Origin: Apostichopus japonicus
Taxonomy: Eukaryota; Echinodermata; Holothuroidea; Aspidochirotida; Stichopodidae
Length of the DNA: 64,000 bases
Assembly: GCF_037975245.1 (NCBI RefSeq)
Contig: NC_092565.1
Coordinates: forward strand, 15,965,499 to 16,029,498
Direction: 5' to 3'
Both the position numbers and the translations under genes were made by a program. How positions within the stretch are numbered: the stretch's first letter is position 1; every line of letters starts with the position of its first letter. The notes under the pieces were generated by a model. It made no database searches. It was given only the letters and a program-made list of their open reading frames with translations, and was not told the DNA's origin. Positions 1-10,146 of this stretch are shown here, piece after piece.

Positions 1-110
1 TCACGTTTCATTACTGTAGACCTGCATTTTGTAGCGACAAGAGAAAACTTCACTTGCAAGCAAAGGAAAGTTAATTTTTTAAAGATGGTGGCACGCTGTT
101 TGGGGCGTAC
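1..110 (+). repeat. Duplicate of the segment just upstream of the prominin start
   Basis: The first ~110 bases align, with small indels and by eye well above 80% identity, to 23386-23488, which lies about 70 bases upstream of the prominin start codon. Shared blocks include tcacgtttcattactgt, ctgcattttgtagcgaca, cacttgcaagcaa and tttggggcg. The similarity is cut by the window edge, so its true left limit is unknown. It could be the remains of a tandem copy of the prominin promoter region, or a dispersed repeat. Confidence 0.75.
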
Positions 111-389
111 TTACCAGTTTATAAACATTCCTCGGTACAATAGGGCTGTGACATCTCCAATGAAAAACTGTAAATGTGTCCCTTTTTGAATGTTCAGAAA
201 AAATTCAGTGCCATAAGGAGTCCCTGCTATGAGCAGTTCAGTCTATTGAGATTTACACCAATTTTATTACCTGCTGTGCCTAAAATGGAAATATAGTCTG
301 CCTAACTTACCAGTGCTCCAAAACCTACTTCCGGGAAGTGAAATCTTAGTGTTAGAACAGCATGAGACATAATAATCCAACAACTCATA

Positions 390-754
390 CAGTGGCGTAG
401 GAAGGTACTTTTGAGTGGGGGGCTGAAGACTGATGGCCGGCCTAGGGGAGGGGTCTAAGGGGAGGGGTGTCCCCTCCCCCTTTGGAATTTTTTTGCATTT
501 CCAGGTGGCCTCAGATGCAATTTGGTGCAATATAGCACACTTCAACACCCAATCCATTTTGTAAATAATTTTGCATTTTCACCTGGCCTTATAGATGCAA
601 TTTGGTGCTCCAAATGAGATTTTTTTCACATTTGGAAATGAAAAAGGGGTTTTCTGACTCGCGGAGCCGGGGGGGGGGGCGAATTGATACTTCCGCCCCC
701 CATATTTTTCACTGGGGGCTGGCGCCCCCCAGCCCCCCGGTTCCTACGCCCTTG
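390..754. mobile_element. hAT-like miniature inverted-repeat element with 8-bp TSD
   Basis: The element begins CAGTGGCGTAGGAAG and ends, read on the opposite strand, CAAGGGCGTAGGAAC. It is flanked by a perfect 8-bp direct repeat AACTCATA at 382-389 and 755-762. Eight-bp target duplications and CA(G/A)..-type termini are hallmarks of hAT transposons. At 365 bp and with no coding capacity it is non-autonomous. The interior has G/C homopolymer runs near both ends and a repeated motif ATGCAATTTGGTGC. Confidence 0.85.
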
Positions 755-1127
755 AACTCATATTCATGTCTGTTCGATATTGTAAGGCAAGGCTGTGGCC
801 TAGTTATGTGGTGTTTCATATTTACATTTCTTATGTGGATAAAACTTACATGTGACTGGGCTTAGACAATACCTATATCATTCCATGGACAGGGTTAGCC
901 TAATTAACTGACACATTTCGGCCAAAACCTGTTAAAGTTTGACACACCGTAGACCTCTCCCACCCCCCCCTTTCCCCTTACCCCAAAGCACTGATTGTTG
1001 ACCAGTTTAGATTAAGGTATAGTTGGCTTGCGATTGTCGTTCGCAGGAAGCCGCCAGTTCGAACGTCTCGAGTCGCGACCAACAAACCAATCAGACGCGA
1101 GGATTGTAATATGTTAATTCAGTTAAT

Positions 1128-1242
1128 TCCATAGGCGTACGAGGCGGGGGGGGGGCAGGGGGCAGACTGCCCCCCCCCAATTTCCAGAGGACAAGAAATT
1201 CGGGCAAAAGTCCTGAAAAATTCGGGCAGCCTAAGAGGAGAA

Positions 1243-1276
<34 letters not shown>

Positions 1277-1400
1277 TTTTCTCCTCTTAGGCTGCCCGAA
1301 TTTTTCAGGACTTTTGCCCGAATTTCTTGTCTTCTGGAAAAAAAATTTGGGGGGGGGCAATCTGCCCCCTGCCCCCCCCCCCGCCTCGTACGCCTATGGA
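1128..1400. mobile_element. Near-perfect palindromic element with AT-rich centre
   Basis: The two halves are inverted copies of each other. The outer ends are TCCATAGGCGTACGAGGC and its complement, followed by G/C runs, a shared stretch around TTCGGGCA and AGCCTAAGAGGAGAAAA, and a central TA microsatellite (about 1247-1272). No coding capacity. The terminal motif GTACGCCTATGG recurs at 3905-3916, so the end belongs to a dispersed family. No convincing target duplication was seen. Confidence 0.7.
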
Positions 1401-1780
1401 CAGCAACGTTACAATTAGTTGCATTGAGACCGTCGGTATAATGCGCTATATAAATAAGTTATTTAAACAAAATACGTTGTGTAAATTGAGCACGATAAAT
1501 GCAAAAATGTTTGCAGACAATGGTAAGGACTATTAGCAAAACAAATCACAGGAAATTTGGAAACGCATCATTGACTGCTTTCAGCATGAAACTTCTTTGT
1601 AACGCCGGGGAGTGTTTTTAACCTTCTACTTTCCGGTTGATTGTTATCATTTATTTGTTTTGAAACAAATTCAATATACAAAGGATTGGAAGAAATGTTG
1701 GTTCTTTTGAGAAGTTGCGTTTTTTTTTAAAGAAAGAAAGAACGATATTATTCCAAAAAGTACGAAAACATGTAATTGGA
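1401..1780 (+). repeat. Segment duplicated at 17858-19080
   Basis: Blocks such as ttgagaccgtc, tatataaataa, cattgagcac-like sequence, ttgcagacaatggtaagg, tttcagcatgaaa, acaaattcaat and ccttttgagaagtt occur in the same order and orientation at 17858-18130 and 18818-19080, where the copy is interrupted by insertions. No coding function is evident. The following stretch 1781-2750 holds nothing I can identify. Confidence 0.7.
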
Positions 1781-2751
1781 AACCTGCTCAAATACCGAAT
1801 CCTGTGTCGTTGTACTCTTGTTTACACAATTTACACGTTGACACTGAGGGTTATATCTACGATTTGTGCAAACAGATGAATATTTTTTTTTCAACTCCCT
1901 GGTTTAAAGTTGCAGGTAAAACGGCATGTCTATTAAGTGTTTATATGAATGAGGAATTGTTATAACGGAACGCCATTACTCTTTTAGAGATGTGTAACCA
2001 TTTTCTTTAAAACTTTCCTAGCTTCCAAAATTGTTATTATTTTGAATTCTTATACATGAACTCATACTTTCATTTGCGGCTTCATCATCTGTTACTAACA
2101 ATGTGTTCAAATTTGTTGTATCACAGTGTTCTTGTGTTTAATTGTTTCTACCTGGTAAGTTGCAACACATAATTTAAAAAACAAAAAAGCACCTACGGTT
2201 ACAGTTTACCGTTAATCAATGAATCACAGGTAGGGATGTGTCTGTTGTATAAAGCTTTACAAGATTGATTGCCCTACACAACAAACAATAACAACACCAC
2301 TGAACTGAACAATGTGGCAACAAACACGTATTTAATGTAGATCCCACCCGTACAGTATACCCACAAAGAAATGTGTAATACCCACACGTTTATAGTATTC
2401 GAGTCCAGTTTTCTGCACTCGGACTTTAGACCAATTCCAATTTGGTATATCATCTTGCTTGGCAGATCTCTTATTTCTGAAGTTTACTTTTTGAGTGTCC
2501 AGAATGAGCACTTATGTAAGGAGTCAATGCAGTCTTACACATTTAGCCACACATACATTGAATATATATGAAATATGAATATATATATGCAGTAGCTTGC
2601 CCGAATCTTTTTCAAATTTTTGCCCGACAATTCTATGATTTTCTTTATTTAGCATCATGATGCCCGAATATTTCCGTGTAACACCACCGTAAGCGCAGTT
2701 CATCTGGGCTCCCACGCTTTTGCTCGATCAATTTTTTTCTAACTAGTCAAT

Positions 2752-2985
2752 TGTTTACCTGGACAAAGGGTGGCGGAACCGGGGGGCACATGGGGCACGT
2801 GCCTGAGGTGCCTCAAGTTAGCAAGAGGCCAGGGAACCAGAATGAACACTCGGGAAGGGCCGTTTCCGGCCATCTGAGGGGTTTGTTAAACCAAAAATTT
2901 TCTAGTACGCTCCGCGCCAAACGATGGTGGCGCTCCGCTCAGATAGTCGTGCATACAACGTTGCAAATCCTGGCTAAGCCCGTGA
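2752..2985. mobile_element. Degenerate copy of the 4193-type hAT-like family
   Basis: It contains the family core (GTTTCCGGCCATCTGAG, CAAAAATTTTCT, GTACGCTCCGCGCCAA, TGGTGGCGCTCCGCT) and an end resembling AATCCTGGCTAAGCCCGTG. Boundaries are approximate and no target duplication was found. Confidence 0.55.
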
Positions 2986-3734
2986 CTTTTAATGAATTTC
3001 TGTGGGGCAAACTCAAAGCATTTTGAATGGAAAAAATTTGTTAAGATATTAACAAGAAAAAAAACTTTAATTCGGAAGATTCCTACATTAGCAACTAGCA
3101 TGATTTCACCTCATTTTGTCTCAAAAGAAAAATTGTTCTTGGTTTCCCAATTTGCGAATTGGATATTGCAGTGCTATTATGCATATTTTCCTTTGGGGGG
3201 GGGGGGGGCGTTGATGGAGTGATGTGTATACACAAATATGATAATGCAATAAGAGTTATAAAGGGTACTAAATATAAGGCTGCATCAGTCCAATCGAATT
3301 TCTGCATAGTGCCCTTTGAATTGATGTCGGTGCCCCCCCCCCCCAGATTAAAAGTGCTTCCGCCGCCCTTGACCTGGACATCCCCAACATGAGTGTTAAT
3401 AAGAAACATTTTCTTTTTCATGGATGGGGGGGGGGGTGCAGGTTTATCATATTCTTTGTTATATTTTATACTTTTTTTCTGAGACAAATTGCAGTCTCAC
3501 CCGACACAGCGACATTATCCCGCCTACGTGTCGTTGAACAATGTATGTTTTCCTGGAGGTATACCTGAGTACTATGTTAAAATAATAAATAAGGTAACTA
3601 AATAGGAGCTTAAAAAATATACTGTCCCATTTTTCCCTTCAAAGTGATGTTACCTGTTTTTCTTCTTCTAATTTACCAAATTTTTGGGGAAGTGTAAATT
3701 TCTAAAACGTGAGATTATAAAATAAAGAATGTTT

Positions 3735-3916
3735 AGATGCAACTTGCAAGGCCTCAGAAGTGCCGTTTCCGGCAATCTGAGAGGCATTGTTTGCCAAAAA
3801 TTTTCTTGTACGCTACGCGCCAACCGATAGTGGCGCTCCGCTTAGATAGTGTCACGGGAACTTTCGGGCACAAAAAGTTCTGCCCCCCAAACTGAAATGG
3901 TCCCGTACGCCTATGG
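3735..3916. mobile_element. Copy of the same repeat core ending in GTACGCCTATGG
   Basis: From TTAGATGCAACTTGCAAGGCC through GTGGCGCTCCGCTTAGATAG it follows the core of the copies at 4318 and 7850. It then continues into a different right end that matches the terminus of the palindromic element at 1128-1400, suggesting a recombinant or a related subfamily. The surroundings 2986-3734 and 3917-4184 contain only poly-G/poly-C runs. Confidence 0.55.
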
Positions 3917-4192
3917 TTAATTCATCAGGTATACCGCAGTGGATTAACCCGGAATATGTTAACTAACGTAGACAATATCCAGGATAGACCTAATGTCAGC
4001 AAATTGTTAACCAGGGAATTTTCACCAGGTTGTTTTTTAGAGTGTATAAGAACGAGACACAAATTGTAGTGAGTTGGGCAGTTAACATTTTTGAGAGCAA
4101 ATTTTGTTTCTATTAATTGTTGACTCGATTTCGTGTCGTACGTCGACACCGTCGTGACAATAGTAGAATTATTGAAACAAGTTTAATGGGAG

Positions 4193-4490
4193 CAGGTGCC
4201 TAGCCAAGGGTGGGCGAAGTGGGCAGCCGCCCCCCCCCCCCTTGAGCATATGTTTTTTAAAAAAAAATTAAAAATGTTTTAATGATATCGCTAGTATTTT
4301 CAAAAGAGAAAATGCTAAGATGCAACTTACAAGGCCTGGGAAGTGCCATTTCCAGCGATCTGGGAGGCATTTTCAGCCAAAATTTTCTTGTACGCTTCGC
4401 GCCAACCATGGTGGCCCTACGCTTAGATAGTTTGCAATGCCGAATCTACAGTTTCGCCCCTCCCTTGGCAAATTCCTGGCTACGCGCCTG
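4193..4490. mobile_element. hAT-like miniature element with 8-bp TSD
   Basis: The left end is CAGGTGCCTAGCCAAGGG; the right end read inversely is CAGGCGCGTAGCCAGGAATT. It is bounded by a perfect 8-bp direct repeat AATGGGAG (4185-4192 and 4491-4498). The interior has a poly-C run, an A/T-rich stretch and the family core around GGGAAGTGCCATTTCCAGCG and TTCGCGCCAACCATGGTGG. This is the best preserved of the copies at 2752, 3735, 4193 and 7781, and a related core lies inside 47592-47904. Confidence 0.85.
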
Positions 4491-4887
4491 AATGGGAGGC
4501 GTCCAAGTCCCCGGCGATATAGTACACTCAATATGCCTTTTCGGTACGTCATAAATTGCTCGGCGTGAATAGGTGTATAATATAAACTCACTTCACCTTT
4601 GTACTTCTAATAAGTGTTACCGGTACTGTACGTCGTCGGAATAAATACCTTTAATATTTAAACGTTTTCGATTGCGTTTGCTAAATGGTAAAGGCATTGC
4701 CCACCATGTATAGGTCCTTGATGATTCTCTTATAAAATATTTGAGGTAAAAAACGACGGTTGACCTTTAACTGTTTACAGACCCTCAAATGGCATTAAGT
4801 TGGTGTTCGAAATGAAGCAATATAGAAGCATAGAATGAATATGATGTTGTAAGTTACTCCCACATATTGCATATAATTAAGACACTC

Positions 4888-5770
4888 CCGGACGCGAAAT
4901 TATTTTTCCCACTTCGACGCGGCCACATGGGCGTGGCTTATGAAATGCGTCACAGGCCGGCAAGTTTGTGACTTCGACTTCGAGCTCTTACGTATAGCTC
5001 TTTAATAATATACTCAGCTAATATACTCAGGCCTAATATACTCAGGCCTAAGACATGACTTCATGAGATCCATGATGATGTGCGACTGCTCCTCCCAGTC
5101 AATCGGGTCTTATAGAGCTCTTGAGGTAAATTCCATCACAAAATCAAACTGTGTTTGTTTATTAGATGTGTTATGAACCTCCCGTGTTTGGAAAAGAACC
5201 TCCCGTGACAGCAGGGTCTGGAAAAGTTACAAATGAACCTCCCGTGGTATTGATTATTACACTTCATATTACACCAGGTAGGCCCACTGACCTTTCAATG
5301 CTAGAAACCTACAAAGATACATGTATTGTATTGTGCCCCATATTGTTTTATCCATCATTCTAAATTATTTGTTCATTTATAACTTGAACCCCCTTTTAAA
5401 CGGCAGTAAGGAGCCTACGTGCTTTCATCATTAGTTCGTATTGTTACGGACTTGAAATATTCTACCCATTTTATTAAACAGTTGTCACTTGCGTCTGTAT
5501 TAACTATAACCAGGGAGCTGTTACTGTTAGAGTAGCAGCTCGCTGCTATAACTATGCCTAAATAGCAATGTCCCTCTGTACTATACTATTTATTATACTG
5601 GTACGTGTACTAGAATCCCTGACATGTAACTTAATTGAGAACTTTCAGCACCCAAACAAACACCCGAGAGATATCATTGCATAGTCTGTGACGTGGACCA
5701 ACAACGACCGATAGTCCACGCCCATTATGCTAATATGGCCGCGTCGAAGTGGGAAAAATAATTTCGCCTC
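4888..5770. mobile_element. Element with ~80-bp inverted terminal arms
   Basis: CGCGAAATTATTTTTCCC followed by ACTTCGACGCGGCCA and an imperfect GGGCGTGG block at 4893-4960 is repeated in inverse orientation at about 5685-5768. The ~720-bp interior has no coding features; it contains CTCAGGCCTAATATA duplications and a twice-repeated AACCTCCCGTG motif. A non-autonomous DNA transposon is the simplest reading. No target duplication was established. Confidence 0.6.
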
Positions 5771-5929
5771 CCGGACTCCGAGATTTTTCACCAACTTAGA
5801 CAGTGGCGCCACGTAAGAGCTACTCACAAAAATATAGTCTAAATATGCCTCAGACAGACGTTTATTTCTGCGGGAGCAACCACTGACCCCAATTGTGCAG
5901 GGACTAAGCCAGAAATTTTAGAGGGGGAT

Positions 5930-5931
<2 letters not shown>

Positions 5932-5980
<49 letters not shown>
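5932..5980. repeat. (TA)n microsatellite
   Basis: An uninterrupted run of alternating T and A. The following DNA to about 7770 shows no gene, only low-complexity stretches and short A/T-rich tracts. Confidence 0.95.
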
Positions 5981-5982
<2 letters not shown>

Positions 5983-7780
5983 TTATAGGCCTATCTATAT
6001 ACGAGGTGCTCTGGTTTTTTCGGTATACTGACGGCACATATATGACACCTTTAACGGTCACTTATTTTATCACTTACGTATATACTATTAGTTGCTACTT
6101 TTCGCGAAATGCAAATCATTGGGCCTCATTTTTCGAAATGATGCTCTAATTATAGTATATGATATTATCAACGCTGCCTGATCGTACCAGTCATATACAA
6201 CTGTTATGTGTTTAAAGCGATATACTATCGTAAACGTGTTCGTGAATTGCTAATGAGAGACTGAGGCTAACTAATGACACCCTCTGTCGATTTATTTATT
6301 TATATTAATTTATGTAGGTCTATATATTTTTTCATTTTTTCTCGTTCTTCATGTTCTCCCTCTGCTCTCTGTACATTTTCGGAAGATAAGTCTTACAAAT
6401 TGTACGTAGGCTAAGTGTTATCTGTCATTCTAGCCTAGGATATCAAATTGAACCATATCGTACGTAGCCTACTGTTCCTTTTCCGGGATCCATTCCGTGT
6501 CACGCCCGCCACCCCTCCCCCTCCCACCCTTCCCTCCATTCAGCGTCCTCTCCAAAACAAACTCCCAACGTAAAATATGCATAAAAAGGTTTGTTTACTT
6601 TGAAATCTTTGTTCTCTTTACATCTCTTGAAAGTTTAAGAGTGATTCACAGTAATTCCCGTTGGCTCCACCCACTTTTAGCGATACAATAGGTCAGTCTC
6701 AACAGGTGCAGTGATGTGTGGCCAACCATCCAGTTTTGTGTATATTGACGTCTCCACTCTCGTGTACGTAACAGCATATATTAGACTAGAAACGGAAATA
6801 TTAACCAAAAAACGTTACCAGTGAATTTTATCGAAAACGAAGCCTATTGTGAAGTGTTTCTTCTGTGAACATTGTAAGTAAAATGAAAATGTTTTGCTTA
6901 GTTGTTGTCATTTATCAGAATATTTAACTAGTAGTCTAGCCCTTGAGTAGATCTATGTTGAATTATACATGAATCAGGGAGCTGCTACTCTAATCGTATG
7001 CCTAAATCCGTAAGTGAAAACCACACATGATTCTGCATGGAATCATGGTACAGTTTTCCGTAGTCAAGGCTCGGTGATCCGTGAAATAGAAAACTTGGTA
7101 GGCTTAGGCTATAGTTTCGATAAATATCGCCAATGTTGTTGTATCGTTAATAATTAGTTTAAACCCGTTGGCGTAAGTTTCGTCTAAACTTAGGCATAGT
7201 GTAGGCTGTAAGTGTAAGTTAGTGTGCTATATGTCTTCCAGCTTCCAAGTCAAATTCAAATGGCCATATGCAAATTTCCTTAAATTGGGACACCCGTGGT
7301 AGCCTACGTCCTAACATGGACGTTATATGCGGCCTGTAGTTTGATATGTTTGATGTCAAGTTCAACCATATTCCATTTCACATATTTGAGGTAGAGTGAG
7401 ATAAAAAAAAAGAGTTACTTTTAGGTCTTGTAAGATTAAGAAGATGAGAATTAAGTCTTCAGCAAGGACGTTCTATACAATAGCAAAGTTACTAGCAACA
7501 TGAACTAGTAATTAATGAAATAGCCAATGTACATTCAAATCCTTTCTAACATATGCTGATAGACATACCTAAAATGGGTTTCAAGTCAGTCACGGAAAGA
7601 CGTTAATATGATATTAATTTTAAATGCTCTATTTTCATAATAATGTTTGAATTTTTATAGAACTGCCTGCACTGTGAGCCTCTTAATATTTGTTTATTAT
7701 TCTCTGTCTGGTGCCCATAGTTGAACACTGACATACATTTTATTCTTGATGATTATTACTGCAGATTGATCAATCACATG

Positions 7781-8024
7781 AGCATATTTAAAAAAAATTT
7801 TTTTTAATGTTTTTATGATATCGCTAGTATTTTCAAAAGAGAAAATGCTAAGATGCAACTTATAAGGCCTGGGAAGTGCCATTTCCAGCGATCTGGGAGG
7901 CTTTTACAGCCAAAATTTTCTTGTACGCTTCGCGCCAACCATGGTGGCGCTACGCTTACATAGTTTGCAATGCCGATTCTAAAGTTTCGCCCCTCCCTTG
8001 GCAAATTCCTGGCTACGCGCCTGT
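7781..8024. mobile_element. 5'-truncated copy of the 4193-type element, with flanking 8-bp repeat
   Basis: From GAGCATAT onward it is nearly identical to 4193-4490, including the right end CTGGCTACGCGCCTG, but the left terminus and poly-C tract are missing. ATCACATG flanks it at 7773-7780 and 8025-8032 (one extra T at the right junction). The retained direct repeat shows that a truncated form moved, or that the left end was lost precisely. Confidence 0.75.
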
Positions 8025-8295
8025 ATCACATGCATAGAAACAGAGATATGATACATAAATATTGTCCCAGTTGTACACTCTAGTTTCTTAACTTTCATCT
8101 TTTCCATGTGTTCTTTGTTAATTATTGAAGTACTGAAACATATAAAACCTGCAATGTTTCAACCTGAAATGATATTCGTGAAATGCAATATATATTTATT
8201 TATTTATTTATTTATTTATATAAGTAAATTGAACTCGTTCTCAATAAAATTAAGATATCAAAACTTTCTATGCGTTTCATGCGCAGTACTATTAC

Positions 8296-8299
<4 letters not shown>

Positions 8300-8374
<75 letters not shown>
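8300..8374. repeat. (TA)n microsatellite
   Basis: A run of about 37 TA units, preceded at about 8197-8220 by TTTA repeats. The stretch 8375-10146 holds no gene I can support; a G-homopolymer lies near 9437 and a C-homopolymer near 9980. Confidence 0.95.
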
Positions 8375-8375
<1 letters not shown>

Positions 8376-10146
8376 TTGTATATGTATCATTGAAAGCTGT
8401 ATATAATGTTATATATGAGATATTGTAAGCTTCATAATTTGAGGTGATATATGTTTGTTGTATGGATGGGCTATAGCTGGTCACTGAAGGAGAAAACACT
8501 TTTCAAATAAAACTGTCAGATGTGTTATTGGTGATTTTGAAATGTTACTGTACATCCATGACAGATATCATGCGTGTTAGAGAAAATCAAATCAGTCCTT
8601 CAGATTGTGGTATTAAACTTGTTTGTGCTTTAGCAGAAGTTTGATCATAGCAAGTGTGCTAGTTATAACAGAAGATAGCAAAAAGACATCCAGTTGAATG
8701 AATTGTTTAAGCATTTGTGTTAGATTCTAAATTTTGAGGAATAATGTGTGCGATGGAAGCTGGTGTGGGGTTTGTCTGCAAAGATCAGTCGGCACATCAA
8801 AGGTCTGTTCATTAAATATTTTTGTCATAGAAATTTATGCACGCGTCACAGCTGGCTGTGCCATCTCCGTTTCCAATTGGCACACTTTACATTGGTCACA
8901 AAAGCAAACAAGGAAGCCTACATCGATGTACTGAATATTCCTACTCTATATTTCCCCCAAAAAATTATTGGGAAAACCCTTTTTGCATGCTTAGCTGGCT
9001 GTATCCTTCTTTCATATTGTTTTCATGATTGAGTTCACCTGGAGGACAATTTTAGTTAAATGCCACAACCCTTTATTTATTCGGAGCGGAAAATCTTACT
9101 AAGCCTATGAAAGATATATTGTTCCTGCAACAAACGAACAAACTGTAACAAAAAATAATAGTATTAATGCCATATGTGTTCATCATAGCAATTGAGATTT
9201 ACAATCAGACCATTTAAAATTTAAAGTATATACTGTTTGTACAAACCATGCTACAAATGTGTACCAGAAAAATATAATTTAATATTTTGAGCAGGTAGAA
9301 AATGACATGACAGATCTAATATTAACCAATATTTTGGGCACACGTCACCATATGACTGTTATTTATTAGCTGCTAGCTTAATATGTATACACATGCATGT
9401 GTGTGCTATATGCACTCCTGTATTTAATTAATTGGCGGGGGGGGGGGGACCACTTCCAGCTCCTTTGAGATATTTTGGTCAAATGTAGGGTGTTTTATGC
9501 ACAATGTTCAATATTTTTGCAACTTTTGAAAGCAATGTTGAATCATTTTTGACTGTCCACATTGTACCTCACATACATTTATGTTATATTGATGTAATTT
9601 ATGAATATATTTCATATTCTGTATATTCTGCCAGTTGAGGGTGGGGCTGACTCCCTGATATTATGCTGTGGGGTTAAGCCTCACCCTCACAGAAGTTTTC
9701 TGTATTTGGCTGCCCCCACCCCGATGTCTCAAGACTGCATGAAGAAGTGATGTAAGGCAAATGGACACCTTTGAAGCAAAATATACTCATCAATAAAATG
9801 AGTGATAATAAAGTTTGAGTTATAGTGAATTGTGAATTGAATATGATCATAAACTTACAGAAAATAATATTTGTATACTTAACATGTTTGTTATTCATAA
9901 CATTGGTGATTGGTAAGAGGAAATCAGTATTGTCTCTTCATAGTCCAGTGAACTGAGAAATTTAACTCCCCCACCTCCCTCCCCCCCCCCATATAGACTT
10001 GCAGTGAATTAAGCTTCATATCTCAAGGTTGGTTTAACTGTAACATTAGCTAGGCTAGCAGCAACTGCTTTAAAATATTCCAGCTCCAGACACCAAACAG
10101 TCCCTTTATACAAATATATAATGGGTATTATTAAAGTTCTGTTTTT

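Noticed and set aside
1020-1085. Possible tRNA-like B box (CAGTTCGAACGTC)
   Set aside because: No A box at the right distance and no cloverleaf could be drawn.
8106-8499. 95-codon frames on both strands through a TA run
   Set aside because: Alternating Tyr-Ile from the TA microsatellite; the same applies at 5928, 13513-13802, 45118-45444 and 60997-61182.
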